A stretch of 64,000 nucleotides of DNA from Streptomyces sp. NBC_00425. GTDB taxonomy: Bacteria > Actinomycetota > Actinomycetes > Streptomycetales > Streptomycetaceae. A model generated the notes under the pieces. It was not told the origin of the DNA. It did no database searches and saw only the letters and a program-made list of their open reading frames with translations. Shown here piece by piece: positions 31,296 through 40,150 of the stretch (the first letter of the stretch is position 1; each line of letters starts with the position of its first letter). Both the position numbers and the translations under genes were made by a program. The DNA lies in assembly GCF_036030735.1 (NCBI RefSeq), contig NZ_CP107928.1, positions 4,278,001 to 4,342,000 on the forward strand, read 5' to 3'.

Positions 31296-32096
31296 ATGTC
31301 CCTCACCGCTCACATACGCAGCCACCGGAAACCCCGCCGCAGCGCGTCGACGATCGCGATGCGGGCCGGAGTCGCCAGTGGTGTTCTCGGCACGCTGGCC
31401 GTCGCCACAGCAGCCGGCTCGGCCAACGCCGCCGAGCCGGTGACGCAGACGCTCGAACTGCCCGTGCTCACCGGCGACCTGGCCGCCCAGGTCGCGCAGT
31501 CCGCCCAGGCCACGCAGCAGGCCGCGGCGAACTACCAGCTCCACGCCGAGCGTGACGCGGCCGCCGCGGCCGCCGCCAAGGAGGCCAAGAAGGACCTCGC
31601 CGACGCCAAGGCCGAGGCGAAGAAGAAGGCCGAGGCCGCCCGCAGGGCCGCCGCCGAGCGGGCCACGCGCTCCGCCGAGCGGACCACGCTGACCTCGACG
31701 TCGGGCAGCGCCTACAGCAGCACGAGCACCTCCACGGCGACGGGTTCGGCCGCGGCCGTCATCGCCTTCGTGAAGGCGCAGATCGGGGACGCCTACGTCT
31801 CCGGCGGCACCGGCCCCAACTCGTGGGACTGCTCCGGCCTGATGCAGACCGCCTTCAAGCAGGTCGGCATCGACCTGCCGCGCGTCTCGCAGGACCAGTC
31901 GACGGCCGGCACCCAGGTGTCGCTGGACAACCTGCAGCCGGGCGACATCCTCTACTGGGGCAGCGCGGGCAGCGCGTACCACGTGGCGGTCTACGTCGGC
32001 GACGGCATGTTCGTCGGTGCGCAGAACCCGTCCACCGGCGTGGCCGAGAAGCCGCTGTCGTACGACCCGCCGAGCGGCGCGGTGAGGGTGCTCTGA
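31296..32096 (+). CDS. Secreted NlpC/P60 (C40) cell-wall peptidase
   Basis: A 266-residue secreted endopeptidase. A basic leader and hydrophobic stretch (about residues 5-45, ending GSANAAEP) form the signal peptide. Residues 70-130 are an Ala/Lys/Glu-rich coiled coil, common in NlpC/P60 wall hydrolases and probably regulatory. The C-terminal C40 domain has the catalytic Cys in WDCSGLMQTAF and His in AYHVAVYVGDGM. ATG 31296 is chosen from the signal peptide; in-frame starts at 31266 and 31239 are possible and none has a strong ribosome site. It is divergent from nuoA and ends before a set of hairpins. Confidence 0.88.
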   Translation: MSLTAHIRSHRKPRRSASTIAMRAGVASGVLGTLAVATAAGSANAAEPVTQTLELPVLTGDLAAQVAQSAQATQQAAANYQLHAERDAAAAAAAKEAKKDLADAKAEAKKKAEAARRAAAERATRSAERTTLTSTSGSAYSSTSTSTATGSAAAVIAFVKAQIGDAYVSGGTGPNSWDCSGLMQTAFKQVGIDLPRVSQDQSTAGTQVSLDNLQPGDILYWGSAGSAYHVAVYVGDGMFVGAQNPSTGVAEKPLSYDPPSGAVRVL

Positions 32097-32104
32097 CCGC
32101 TCCC

Positions 32105-32125
32105 AGGCGCCCTCTGAGGGCGCCT
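32105..32125. terminator. Terminator after the NlpC/P60 gene
   Basis: AGGCGCCCTC-T-GAGGGCGCCT is a perfect 10-bp inverted repeat 9 bases past the stop. A second hairpin (AAGGGCCGC ... GCGGCCCTT, 32135-32167) follows, giving a double stop. Confidence 0.75.
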
Positions 32126-32313
32126 CACGCACGCAAGGGCCGCAGCCGCTCGGGGGCAGCGGCCCTTCGGGCTCTCCGGGTGCGCCCGGCGCGGGGCGGT
32201 CGGCGGCTCGTCATCCTGTGCGCCGCCTCCGGTACCGGCGTCGCGGGCACCGGGCACGCGTCGGGCGGGCGTCGACGGGCGGCTGTCCGTTCATGAGATG
32301 ACGCATGAAAGCA

Positions 32314-32342
32314 CGAAGATGCCCGACATGTCGGGCACTTCG
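32314..32342. terminator. Hairpin after the convergent flavoprotein gene
   Basis: TGCCCGACATGTCGGGCA (32320-32337) is a perfect 18-base palindrome, extended by CGAAG/CTTCG outside a one-base bulge. It lies in the 341-bp gap between two convergent genes and probably ends the minus-strand flavoprotein transcript. The rest of the gap shows no gene. Confidence 0.6.
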
Positions 32343-32437
32343 TCATTCGGTGGGCCGCAGAGAAGCGGCCTGCGCGCGTCGGCGGCCGAGCGGCGGGCCC
32401 TCACCGTCCGGTCGGGCCCGCCGGGATCACCGCTCGG

Positions 32438-33745
32438 TCAGGCCTTCGGGGCCACCTTGCTCAGGCCGTTGATGATGCGGTCCATCGCGTCGCCGCCCGT
32501 GGGGTCCGTCAGGTTGGCGAGCATCTTCAGCGTGAACTTCATCAGCATCGGGTGCGTCAGGCCGCGCTGGGTCGCGATCTTCATGACCTTCGGGTTGCCG
32601 ATGAGCTTCACGAAGGCGCGGCCCAGCGAGTAGTAGCCGCCGTAGGTGTCCGCGAGGATCTGCGGGTAACGCTGCAGGGCGAGTTCGCGCTGGCCGGGGG
32701 TGGCGCGGGCGTGGGCCTGCACGATGACGTCGGCGGCGAGCTGCCCCGACTCCATGGCGTAGGCGATGCCCTCGCCGTTGAACGGGTTCACCAGGCCTCC
32801 GGCGTCGCCGACCAGCAGCAGGCCCTTGGTGTAGTGGGGCTTGCGGTTGAAGGCCATGGGGAGGGCGGCGCCGCGGATCGGGCCGGTCATGTTTTCGGGG
32901 GTGTAGCCCCAGTCCTCCGGCATGGACGCGCACCAGGCCTTCAGGACCTCGCGCCAGTCCAGCTCCTTGAAGGAGTCGGAGGTGTTGAGCACGCCGAGGC
33001 CGACGTTCGACGTGCCGTCGCCCATGCCGAAGATCCAGCCGTAGCCGGGCAGCAGCCGGTCCTCGCCGGGGCCGCGGCGGTCCCACAGCTCCAGCCAGGA
33101 CTCCAGGTAGTCGTCCTCGTGGCGCGGGGAGGTGAAGTAGGTGCGGACGGCGACGCCCATCGGGCGGTTCTCACGGCGGTGCAGGCCCATCGCCAGCGAG
33201 AGACGCGTGGAGTTGCCGTCGGCGGCGACCACGAGCGGGGCGTGGAAGGTGACTTCGCGCTTCTCCTCGCCCAGCTTGGCGTGCACGCCGGTGATGCGGC
33301 CGGTGCGGTCGTCGACGATCGGGGCGCCGACGTTGCAGCGCTCGTGGAGGCGGGCGCCCGCCTTCTGGGCCTGGCGGGCGAGCTGCTCGTCGAAGTCGTC
33401 CCGCTTGCGGACGAGGCCGTAGTCGGGGAAGGAGGCCAGATCCGGCCAGTCCAGCTGGAGACGGACGCCGCCGCCGATGATGCGCAGACCCTTGTTGCGC
33501 AGCCAGCCGGCCTCCTCGGAGATGTCGATGCCCATGGCCACCAGCTGCTTGGTGGCGCGCGGGGTGAGGCCGTCCCCGCAGACCTTCTCGCGCGGGAACT
33601 CGGTCTTCTCGAGGAGGAGTACGTCGAGTCCGGCCTTGGCGAGGTAGTAGGCGGTCGTGGAGCCGGCCGGTCCCGCGCCGACGACGATGACGTCGGCGGT
33701 GTTCGCGGTGAAGGGCTGGGAGTGGGGCTCGGTCACGGCGGTCAC
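32438..33745 (-). CDS. Geranylgeranyl-reductase-family flavoprotein, candidate menaquinone reductase (MenJ-like)
   Basis: A 435-residue FAD enzyme. The N-terminal Rossmann motif GAGPAGSTTAYYLAKAG is near residues 23-39, then the family block FPREKVCGDGLTPRA, RKRDDFD, the FAD-end motif LLLVGDAGGLVNPFNGEGIAYAMESG, and a C-terminal helical part. These enzymes hydrogenate isoprenoid double bonds. In Mycobacterium the relative MenJ reduces a menaquinone side-chain bond; Streptomyces make partly saturated MK-9(H6/H8). Its position between nuo and menG supports the menaquinone role, which is inference. GTG 33745 is used; a second GTG three codons on is possible. Confidence 0.83.
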   Translation of the reverse strand: MTAVTEPHSQPFTANTADVIVVGAGPAGSTTAYYLAKAGLDVLLLEKTEFPREKVCGDGLTPRATKQLVAMGIDISEEAGWLRNKGLRIIGGGVRLQLDWPDLASFPDYGLVRKRDDFDEQLARQAQKAGARLHERCNVGAPIVDDRTGRITGVHAKLGEEKREVTFHAPLVVAADGNSTRLSLAMGLHRRENRPMGVAVRTYFTSPRHEDDYLESWLELWDRRGPGEDRLLPGYGWIFGMGDGTSNVGLGVLNTSDSFKELDWREVLKAWCASMPEDWGYTPENMTGPIRGAALPMAFNRKPHYTKGLLLVGDAGGLVNPFNGEGIAYAMESGQLAADVIVQAHARATPGQRELALQRYPQILADTYGGYYSLGRAFVKLIGNPKVMKIATQRGLTHPMLMKFTLKMLANLTDPTGGDAMDRIINGLSKVAPKA

Positions 33746-33842
33746 GGCGGGATCTCCCCAAGTTCGGAATCTGCGTGCCGACCGGCACTGGACACGGGCA
33801 GTCTATTCAGCAGAATTGATCACCCGGCTGAAGGGCTGCCCC

Positions 33843-34349
33843 GTGAACCGAGCTCTCCCCGTAGTACGGCTGCGCGTCCCCACGGACGAGGACGCGGTCG
33901 CCTGGCACCGGGTCTTCGACGATCCGGACGTCATGGAGTTCTTCGGCGGGAGATCCACGGAACTCTCGGCCTACGAGGAGCTCACCGCCCGCCAGCGCCG
34001 TCACGACGCCGAGTACGGCTTCTGCCTGTGGACGTTGCTGGACGCGGACGACCGGGTCATCGGGTTCACCGGCGCGCAGCCGTGGCCGCGGGACTGGGGT
34101 CCCCGGGGAGAGATCGAGATCGGGTGGCGGCTGGGCCGGGAGCACTGGGGCCGGGGATACGCGACGGCGGCCGCCCGGTCGACGCTGGAGCGGGTGCGGG
34201 CGGCCGGGGTGCCGGAGGTGGTGGCCATGGTCGACGCGGGCAACCGGCGGTCCATCGCCGTCGCCGAGCGGCTGGGGATGCGGCTCGCGGAGACGTACGC
34301 GAGGCCGCAGTCGACGCGGGAGTCGCACTGCTACCGCCTCACCTGCTGA
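33843..34349 (+). CDS. GNAT-family N-acetyltransferase (RimJ-like)
   Basis: A 168-residue acetyltransferase of the RimJ/RimL type. The acetyl-CoA block is GWRLGREHWGRGYATAAARSTLE, preceded by IGFTGAQPWPRDWGPRGEIEIGW and followed by VDAGNRRSIAVAERLGMR. The substrate could be a ribosomal-protein N-terminus, an amino acid or a toxic amine. GTG 33843 has GAAGGG 7 bases before it. It is divergent from the flavoprotein. Confidence 0.85.
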   Translation: MNRALPVVRLRVPTDEDAVAWHRVFDDPDVMEFFGGRSTELSAYEELTARQRRHDAEYGFCLWTLLDADDRVIGFTGAQPWPRDWGPRGEIEIGWRLGREHWGRGYATAAARSTLERVRAAGVPEVVAMVDAGNRRSIAVAERLGMRLAETYARPQSTRESHCYRLTC

Positions 34350-34453
34350 GGCGTCGGTCACTCTCCGCAGTCATCGGCTACGGAAAGACACCTGACGCTT
34401 CCGGACGGCACCCCCCGGCGGTTACCCTGCCAGTACCGCTGGGGGTGACATCT

Positions 34454-34795
34454 GTGCACATACCACCCAAAACACCCGAAGTGCGTGTGCCCAGGCTCGT
34501 CGGCCTGATGGCCGTGGACGCTCGCGAGGCGGCCGCGGCGCAGGGTGTGCTGCTGGCCGCGCCGGACCGGCCCGACTTCCCTCGCACGGTCGTCGACTAC
34601 GTCGTACGGCAGTACCCTCCGCCCGGCGTCGAGGTGCCGGTGGGCGCCGTCGTCACGGTGTGGTTCGAGTTCCGCGAGGGGGAGGGCGGCGGAGGCGCGG
34701 GCGTGCGCGAACCGCGCGTGCCGCGCCCGGGCGGGGGCGGGCTGGAGCGCGAGCTGGACCGGCCGAAGGACCCCTTCGCGGCGATCGCCGGTTGA
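34454..34795 (+). CDS. Small single-PASTA-domain protein
   Basis: A 113-residue protein with one PASTA-like domain (about 12-75: VPRLVGLMAVDAREAAAAQG ... VDYVVRQYPPPGVEVPVGAVVTVWF). PASTA domains bind peptidoglycan fragments or beta-lactams in PknB-type kinases, but here there is no kinase, signal peptide or membrane segment. The tail is Gly/Arg/Pro-rich and ends KDPFAAIAG. GTG 34454 has GGGGGTG before it. It sits tail to tail with menG; function unknown. Confidence 0.75.
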   Translation: MHIPPKTPEVRVPRLVGLMAVDAREAAAAQGVLLAAPDRPDFPRTVVDYVVRQYPPPGVEVPVGAVVTVWFEFREGEGGGGAGVREPRVPRPGGGGLERELDRPKDPFAAIAG

Positions 34796-34820
34796 CGGCC
34801 GATCACCGGGATGACGGCCG

Positions 34821-35516
34821 TCAGGCCTCCTTGAAGCCCCGGTGCAGGGTCACCACGCCGCCCGTCAGGTTGCGCCAGGCGACCTTCGTCCAGCCCGCCT
34901 TGCGCAGATGCCCGGCGAGGGCGGCCTGGTCGGGCCAGGCGCGGATGGACTCCGCGAGGTAGACGTAGGCGTCCGGGTTCGAGGAGACCGCGCGGGCGAC
35001 GGGGGGCAGCGCGCGCATCAGGTACTCGGTGTAGACCGTGCGGAAGGGCGCCCAGGTGGGGTGCGAGAACTCGCAGATCACGACGCGTCCGCCGGGCCGG
35101 GTCACGCGGTGCATCTCGCGCAGGGCCGCGTCGAAGTCCTGCACGTTGCGCAGGCCGAAGGAGATGGTGACGGCGTCGAACGTGTCGTCCCTGAAGGGCA
35201 GCTTCGTCGCGTCCCCCGCGGTGAACGGCAGCCAGGCGTGGTTCCTCTTGCCGACCTGGAGCATGCCGAGGGAGAAGTCGCAGGGGACGACGTACGCGCC
35301 GGTCTGCGCGAACGGGAGGGAGGAGGTGGCCGTGCCGGCGGCGAGGTCCAGGACCTTCTGCGCCGGGCGGGCGTCGACGGCCTTCGCGACCTCCTTGCGC
35401 CACCGCCGGTCCTGGCCGAGCGAGAGGACGTCGTTGGTCACGTCGTACCGTTCCGCCACGCGGTCGAACATCGAGGCGACTTCGTGGGGCTGCTTGTTCA
35501 GGGAAGCACGGGTCAC
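34821..35516 (-). CDS. menG: Demethylmenaquinone methyltransferase
   Basis: A 231-residue SAM-dependent C-methyltransferase (UbiE/MenG family), the last step of menaquinone synthesis. Signature 1 [25 protein letters not shown] is near the start, the SAM motif [16 protein letters not shown] follows, and signature 2 [26 protein letters not shown] is central. GTG 35516 is the start. It belongs with mqnA, mqnC, mqnE, ubiX, mqnP and ubiD elsewhere in the window. Confidence 0.93.
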   Translation of the reverse strand: MTRASLNKQPHEVASMFDRVAERYDVTNDVLSLGQDRRWRKEVAKAVDARPAQKVLDLAAGTATSSLPFAQTGAYVVPCDFSLGMLQVGKRNHAWLPFTAGDATKLPFRDDTFDAVTISFGLRNVQDFDAALREMHRVTRPGGRVVICEFSHPTWAPFRTVYTEYLMRALPPVARAVSSNPDAYVYLAESIRAWPDQAALAGHLRKAGWTKVAWRNLTGGVVTLHRGFKEA

Positions 35517-35548
35517 CAGGTCATTGTGTCAGCCCCTCCCCCGCCGGC

Positions 35549-37102
35549 TCACGGCAGGAGCCTCGGCTTCTTGCGCGCCGCCACGTCCTCGACCCATCCG
35601 CTCAGCAGCACGAAGACGCCGATCAGCAGCCAGCCCACGCCGAACATGAACCACTGGCTCTCCAGCGGCAGGTACGTCTCGAACGCGGGGACGTCCCAGA
35701 AACGGTCGATCAGCGGGACGGCGAGGATCAGGGCGATCTCGTGCCACAGGTAGATCGTCACGGCACGCGCGTTGAAGACGGTGACGATCCGGTTCGTCCG
35801 TCGGAAGCGGGTGAGCCTGGCGAAGTCGATGCCGAAGTACGCCTTCGCCCACATCAGCAGCATGACGAAGCCGGCCGACCAGAAGGCCTGCGCGAGAGGG
35901 TTCTCGTCGAGGTCGTAGGTGCCGAGGTCCGCCTGGTGCGCGAAGGCGTACCACCCGCCGAACCCGAGCGCCGCCAGGGACGCCGCGACCACCACGGCGG
36001 GCTTCAGGCGCTGCAGGACGCCGTCACGGTGTGCGAAGCCGAGCATCCAGCAGAAGAGGTACGTCGACAGGTCCCACAGGGCGGTGCCGACACGGTTGTC
36101 GGGGCCCGCCCAGACGAAGCTCAGGACCAGTACCGGCGCGAGGGACAGCGCCAGCGCGGGCAGCGGGGCGAGCCGGAACAGCCGCAGCAGCAGCGGGGAG
36201 AGCAGGACGAACCACAGATAGGTGCGCAGGTACCAGAGGATCTCCCAGGCCTGCTCGCCCCAGGCGTTCCCCGGCGGGTCGCCCAGCGGCACCACCCAGT
36301 AGACGATCTCCCAGTCCGGAATCCAGCCGTGGACCAGCATCGCGAGGACGACGAAGACGCCCCAGAACCAGAAGGGCGGCAGAAGCCGGCGCAGGCGGCT
36401 GCGCACCACCTTCGGGGCCGGACGCTCCAGGGATTTCGCCATCAGGGTGCCGGCCAGGCCGAACATGACGCCCATGGAGGGGAAGACCAGGGCCGCCCAG
36501 GCCCAGCCGAAGGTGTGGTAGGTGACGACCCTGATCAGAGCCAGGGCACGGAGGGTGTCGAAATACCGGTCCCGCTGGGGGGCGGCGGGCTCGGGCCGGG
36601 TCTCCTCGGCCGCCGCCGGCTCGACGACGACGCCCAGCCCGGCCCGGGCCGCGTCGTCCCCCTGCTCCCCCTCGTCCCCGTGCTCGGTGCGGTCCTCGTA
36701 GCCGGTGCGGTCCTCGTAGCCGGTGCGGCCCGCGTAGTCGGTGTGGTCCGCGTAGTCGGTGCGGCCCGCGTAGTCGGTGTGGTCCGCGTAGTCGGTGTGG
36801 TCCGCGTGGCCGGGGTGGCCCGTGATCTCCGTGTACTCCTGTCCATACGGCTGCTGCGGCGGATACGGCTCCTGTGGATACGGCTGCTGAGGGCAGGGCT
36901 CGTGTGGATACGGCTGCTGCTGGATGTACCGCGCCTGGTGGGCGGACGGCTGCTGGGGCGCGTACGGCTGCCGCTCGCCGTGCCCGTACCCGTCGCCCTG
37001 CTCGTACCCCGGCCCGTACCCGGGCCCGTACCCGGGCCCGTGGTCCTGTCCGGCCCCCTGCCCAGGGCCCTGCCCGTGCCCCTGCTGCTGGTCCCAGTTC
37101 AT
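35549..37102 (-). CDS. Membrane acyltransferase (acyltransferase-3 family) with repetitive N-terminus
   Basis: A 517-residue protein. The first 165 residues are a low-complexity cytoplasmic region: Gly/Gln/Tyr-rich repeats (GYGPGYGPGY, QQPYPQEPYPP), then seven hexapeptides of the HTDYAD/RTDYAG type and an acidic linker. From about 170 an integral membrane O-acyltransferase domain begins (RYFDTLRALALIRVVTYHTFGWAWA), with about ten hydrophobic segments and the conserved RRLLPPFWFWG loop. Such enzymes acetylate or succinylate sugars of extracellular polymers. ATG 37102 overlaps the synthase stop (ATGA), tying it to polysaccharide decoration. Confidence 0.85.
   Translation of the reverse strand: MNWDQQQGHGQGPGQGAGQDHGPGYGPGYGPGYEQGDGYGHGERQPYAPQQPSAHQARYIQQQPYPHEPCPQQPYPQEPYPPQQPYGQEYTEITGHPGHADHTDYADHTDYAGRTDYADHTDYAGRTGYEDRTGYEDRTEHGDEGEQGDDAARAGLGVVVEPAAAEETRPEPAAPQRDRYFDTLRALALIRVVTYHTFGWAWAALVFPSMGVMFGLAGTLMAKSLERPAPKVVRSRLRRLLPPFWFWGVFVVLAMLVHGWIPDWEIVYWVVPLGDPPGNAWGEQAWEILWYLRTYLWFVLLSPLLLRLFRLAPLPALALSLAPVLVLSFVWAGPDNRVGTALWDLSTYLFCWMLGFAHRDGVLQRLKPAVVVAASLAALGFGGWYAFAHQADLGTYDLDENPLAQAFWSAGFVMLLMWAKAYFGIDFARLTRFRRTNRIVTVFNARAVTIYLWHEIALILAVPLIDRFWDVPAFETYLPLESQWFMFGVGWLLIGVFVLLSGWVEDVAARKKPRLLP
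36687..36812. repeat. Seven 18-bp in-frame repeats inside the acyltransferase gene
   Basis: Seven units of 18 bp (consensus GTGYGGYCCGCGTAGTCG on the plus strand) encode six-residue repeats of the form R/H-T-D/G-Y-A/E-G/D. Because the unit is a multiple of three, copy number can change without breaking the frame. Confidence 0.8.
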
Positions 37103-39405
37103 CGGCTCGCCCCGGCCGGGGTGCCGACCTCGCCCGTGCGCTTCAGCTTCTGCCAGCGCAGTCGGCCGCCGGTGAGCGCGGTGATGCAGGAGTGGATGAG
37201 GACGAGGTACATCATCTGGCGGTAGGCCAGCTGTTGCAGCGGCATCATCAGCAGGTAGCGGTACTTCTCTCGGTCCAGCCGGAACGCGTAGGCCGCGCAG
37301 CCGAGCTGGACGCCGAGGACCGCGAACCAGGCCAGCAGGGCCGCCCTGAAGTCGATGAAGATCATCGAGTAGGCGGTGAAGACGTCGATCAGCGGGGCGA
37401 AGACCGGCGTGACGATCTGGAACAGCACCACCAGCGGCATGCCGACCCTGCCGAAGCGGCCCGAAGACCCCCTGTCCGTCAGGGACTTGCGGTGCTTCCA
37501 GAGCGCCTGCATGGTGCCGTAGGACCAGCGGTAGCGCTGGGACCACAGCTGCTTCAGGGAACCCGGCGCCTCCGTCCAGGCCTTGGCGTGCTCCTGGTAG
37601 ACGACCTGCCAGCCGGCGCGGTGCATGGCGATGGTGATGTCGGTGTCCTCGGCGAGGGTGTCCTCGCTCATGCCGCCGACGTCGAGCACGGCCTCGCGGC
37701 GGAACGCGCCGATCGCCCCGGGGATGGTCGGCATGCAGCGCAGCAGGTCGTACATGCGCCGGTCGAGATTGAAGCCCATCACGTACTCGATGTGCTGCCA
37801 GGCGCCGATGATCGTGTCACGGTTGCCGACCTTGGCGTTGCCGGCCACCGCGCCGACCTTCGGGTCCGCGAAGGGCTGCACGAGCTGGTGCACGGCGTCC
37901 GGCTCGAAGACGGTGTCGCCGTCCATCATCACGACGATGTCGTAACGGGCGTTGCGGACACCGTTGTTGAGGGCGGCCGGCTTGCCCGCGTTCTCCTGCC
38001 GGAGGACGCGGACGTTCGTCATGCCGAGGGCCGCCGCCGCTTCGAGCGAGATCTCGGAGGTGTCGTCCGTCGAACCGTCGTCCACCACGATGACCTCGAT
38101 CGGATGGGTGCTCTTCGCCAGCGACTTCAGGGTGTTGGCGATGCACTCCTTCTCGTTGTACGCCGGGACGATCACGCTGACCGGCCGGGTGACGGTGGGG
38201 CCCCAGCTGAAGCGGCGCCTGTTGCGCTTCCTGTGGTGCCGGCGGGCCAGGATCAGCATCATCCCGAACCGGCCCATGACGGCCACGCCGACGATCATCA
38301 GCCCCACCGACAGCGTCGGCACGGTCCACTCGGCGAGGGTGACCGCCGCGATCAGGGCCTTGCCCTCGTACAGGGTCACCCCGGTGGCCTCGCGGTGGGC
38401 CGCCTGAAGACGGTCGGCCGCCCCGCCGGCGGTACCACCGGGCTCACCCGTCCCGTCGACACCGCCGGCGGCGGCCGCGCTCCCGCCGTCGGGCGTCGCC
38501 GTGCCGGAGGTTCCGCGGGATGCCGCGGTCTGCTGCTGCATCGCGCCGCTGATCGTGGTGAAGGTGTAGCCCGCTGCCTTCATCTTCTTGATGTACGCGG
38601 GCAGCGCCTTGATCGTCTGCGAGCGCTCGCCGCCGGCGTCGTGGAAGAGCACGGACGCGCCCTTGCCGTCCTCCGGCGTGGCCCACTCGATGATCTTCGA
38701 GACGCCCGGCCTCTTCCAGTCGTCGCTGTCGGTGTCGACGAAGACGCTGGTGTAGCCGTTCTCGCCGAGCTCCTTGTAGACCGGCCAGCTGTAGTTGTCG
38801 ATGGCGTCGGTCTCGGAGGAGTAGGGGGCCCGGAACAGCGTCGTGGTGATGCCGGCCGCGCCGGCGAGGGCGAGCTGGGTCTGCGTCATCTCGCGTTGCA
38901 CGCGGGCGTCGGACTGGTAGGAGAGGTCGACGTGGGTGAAGGTGTGGATGCCCACCTCGTTGCCCTGCTGGACCATGTCCCTCACGATGCCCGGGTAGCG
39001 CGAGACCATCGAGCCGACCAGGAAGAACGTACCGGGCACGTCGTACTCCCGGAGGATGTCCAGCACCTGGGGCGTCCAGGTCGGGTTCGGGCCGTCGTCG
39101 AAGGTCAGCGCGATCGTCTTGTCCGGCACCGAGACCGTGGTGGCCCGGCCGCCCCGGAAGGTCAGGATCGGGCCGCCGTCGAGGACGCCATCGGGCACCT
39201 TGCTGTCGCTGGCGCCGGTGCGCACGCGCTGGTCGCCGCCGACCTCGGCGCGCAGATAGCCGTCGAGGAGCATCACGCTGGTCAGCGCGAGCAGAAGCAG
39301 CAGGGCGAGGATGACGCGTGGTTTCTGCAGCGCCGCGGCCTTGCCCGCCGCCCGCTCGATGCGGGTCGGTGCGCGGCGGCGGCCGCGGGAGGAGGTGGTC
39401 GTCAT
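37099..39405 (-). CDS. Bifunctional NodB-type polysaccharide deacetylase / GT2 processive glycosyltransferase
   Basis: A 768-residue membrane enzyme. A basic N-terminus and one transmembrane segment (about 25-45) put the NodB deacetylase domain outside: TFDDGPN near 101-107 and the metal pair HTFTH further on. After a second membrane segment (about 355-380) comes a cytoplasmic GT2 domain with VSVIVPAYNEKE, VVDDGSTDDTSE, the metal DxD in MMDGDTVFEP (near 493), EDTDITIAM, and the processive QRYRW (near 622-626), then more membrane helices. The layout resembles synthases of beta-linked N-acetylglucosamine polymers such as MatB, so a partly deacetylated aminosugar exopolymer is the best guess. 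ATG 39405. Confidence 0.88.
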   Translation of the reverse strand: MTTTSSRGRRRAPTRIERAAGKAAALQKPRVILALLLLLALTSVMLLDGYLRAEVGGDQRVRTGASDSKVPDGVLDGGPILTFRGGRATTVSVPDKTIALTFDDGPNPTWTPQVLDILREYDVPGTFFLVGSMVSRYPGIVRDMVQQGNEVGIHTFTHVDLSYQSDARVQREMTQTQLALAGAAGITTTLFRAPYSSETDAIDNYSWPVYKELGENGYTSVFVDTDSDDWKRPGVSKIIEWATPEDGKGASVLFHDAGGERSQTIKALPAYIKKMKAAGYTFTTISGAMQQQTAASRGTSGTATPDGGSAAAAGGVDGTGEPGGTAGGAADRLQAAHREATGVTLYEGKALIAAVTLAEWTVPTLSVGLMIVGVAVMGRFGMMLILARRHHRKRNRRRFSWGPTVTRPVSVIVPAYNEKECIANTLKSLAKSTHPIEVIVVDDGSTDDTSEISLEAAAALGMTNVRVLRQENAGKPAALNNGVRNARYDIVVMMDGDTVFEPDAVHQLVQPFADPKVGAVAGNAKVGNRDTIIGAWQHIEYVMGFNLDRRMYDLLRCMPTIPGAIGAFRREAVLDVGGMSEDTLAEDTDITIAMHRAGWQVVYQEHAKAWTEAPGSLKQLWSQRYRWSYGTMQALWKHRKSLTDRGSSGRFGRVGMPLVVLFQIVTPVFAPLIDVFTAYSMIFIDFRAALLAWFAVLGVQLGCAAYAFRLDREKYRYLLMMPLQQLAYRQMMYLVLIHSCITALTGGRLRWQKLKRTGEVGTPAGASR

Positions 39406-39424
39406 GGAAGTGGCTGCGCTCCGG

Positions 39425-39844
39425 TCAGTTGGCGGCCGCGGAGGCGGTGGTGGCGGTGGCGGTCGGGGCCGAGCCGGGCGGCTCACCGGCGGTGCCGCCG
39501 GCGGGCGGGGTGCCGGTGGGCTTCGCGGGCGGGGCGCCGATGCCGCCCTGCGGCTGGACGCCTCCGGGGCCGGAGTTCTGGGACCCTCTCGGGCCGCCGT
39601 TGCCGAACGGCAGCAGGGAGGACGGGGTCAGCGAAGTGCCCCAGCCCATGAAGGCGGCTCCGAGCACGACTGCGTACGCGAGACAGCCGACGCCCAGCAG
39701 GAGACCTGCCCGGCGCAGCAGCTTCGACCTGCGTCCGGAGCTGTCGACGAACACGGGCCCCTCGGCGGAGGCGTCGTCACGTTTGCGGCTGCGACGGCTG
39801 CCGCGGGTCGCGGCAGGGCTTTCGATGGCGGGCTCGGATTGCAT
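39425..39844 (-). CDS. Small single-pass membrane protein of the polysaccharide operon
   Basis: A 139-residue protein with a basic cytoplasmic start, one transmembrane helix (about 45-65: AGLLLGVGCLAYAVVLGAAFMGW) and a Gly/Pro/Ala/Thr-rich outer tail. No family is recognised. It begins the operon, 19 bases ahead of the synthase gene. TAATAT lies 8-13 bases before its ATG with a TTGTCC-like -35, so the transcript may be leaderless. It could be an accessory or scaffold subunit of the synthase, but nothing in the sequence proves that. Confidence 0.72.
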   Translation of the reverse strand: MQSEPAIESPAATRGSRRSRKRDDASAEGPVFVDSSGRRSKLLRRAGLLLGVGCLAYAVVLGAAFMGWGTSLTPSSLLPFGNGGPRGSQNSGPGGVQPQGGIGAPPAKPTGTPPAGGTAGEPPGSAPTATATTASAAAN

Positions 39845-40150
39845 TCACCGGATATTAGGGAGCCTTTATGTGGGACAAACTCTGCGTCGCGTGTGAGAGA
39901 CCCATGAGAAACACCCGAATCTGTCACTTCCCTGAGAGATACCCGAAAGCCCTGCGCAACCCCGATCCCCCATGGGAGGGTTGATTGCCCCTTTTGGATG
40001 GGCGGACATCACGTTTTGCACGCTTGCATGCCTGAACCGACTGTGTGCCCACTGTTCCCGCGCGATCCGCCGAGATGTGAGACATTCCCAATTCGGGAAC
40101 GCACATTGTTTCCGTCAGAGGCAGAAATCACGAGAGCGGGTGCTTACGCA
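39845..40150. other. Divergent promoter region (306 bp)
   Basis: This gap separates the polysaccharide operon from the GH18-like lipoprotein. It is AT-richer than its flanks. The minus-strand promoter TAATAT is at 39852-39857. On the plus side I see no clear -10/-35 pair; GAGAGCGGG (about 40131-40139) may serve as ribosome site. No gene is apparent. Confidence 0.5.
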
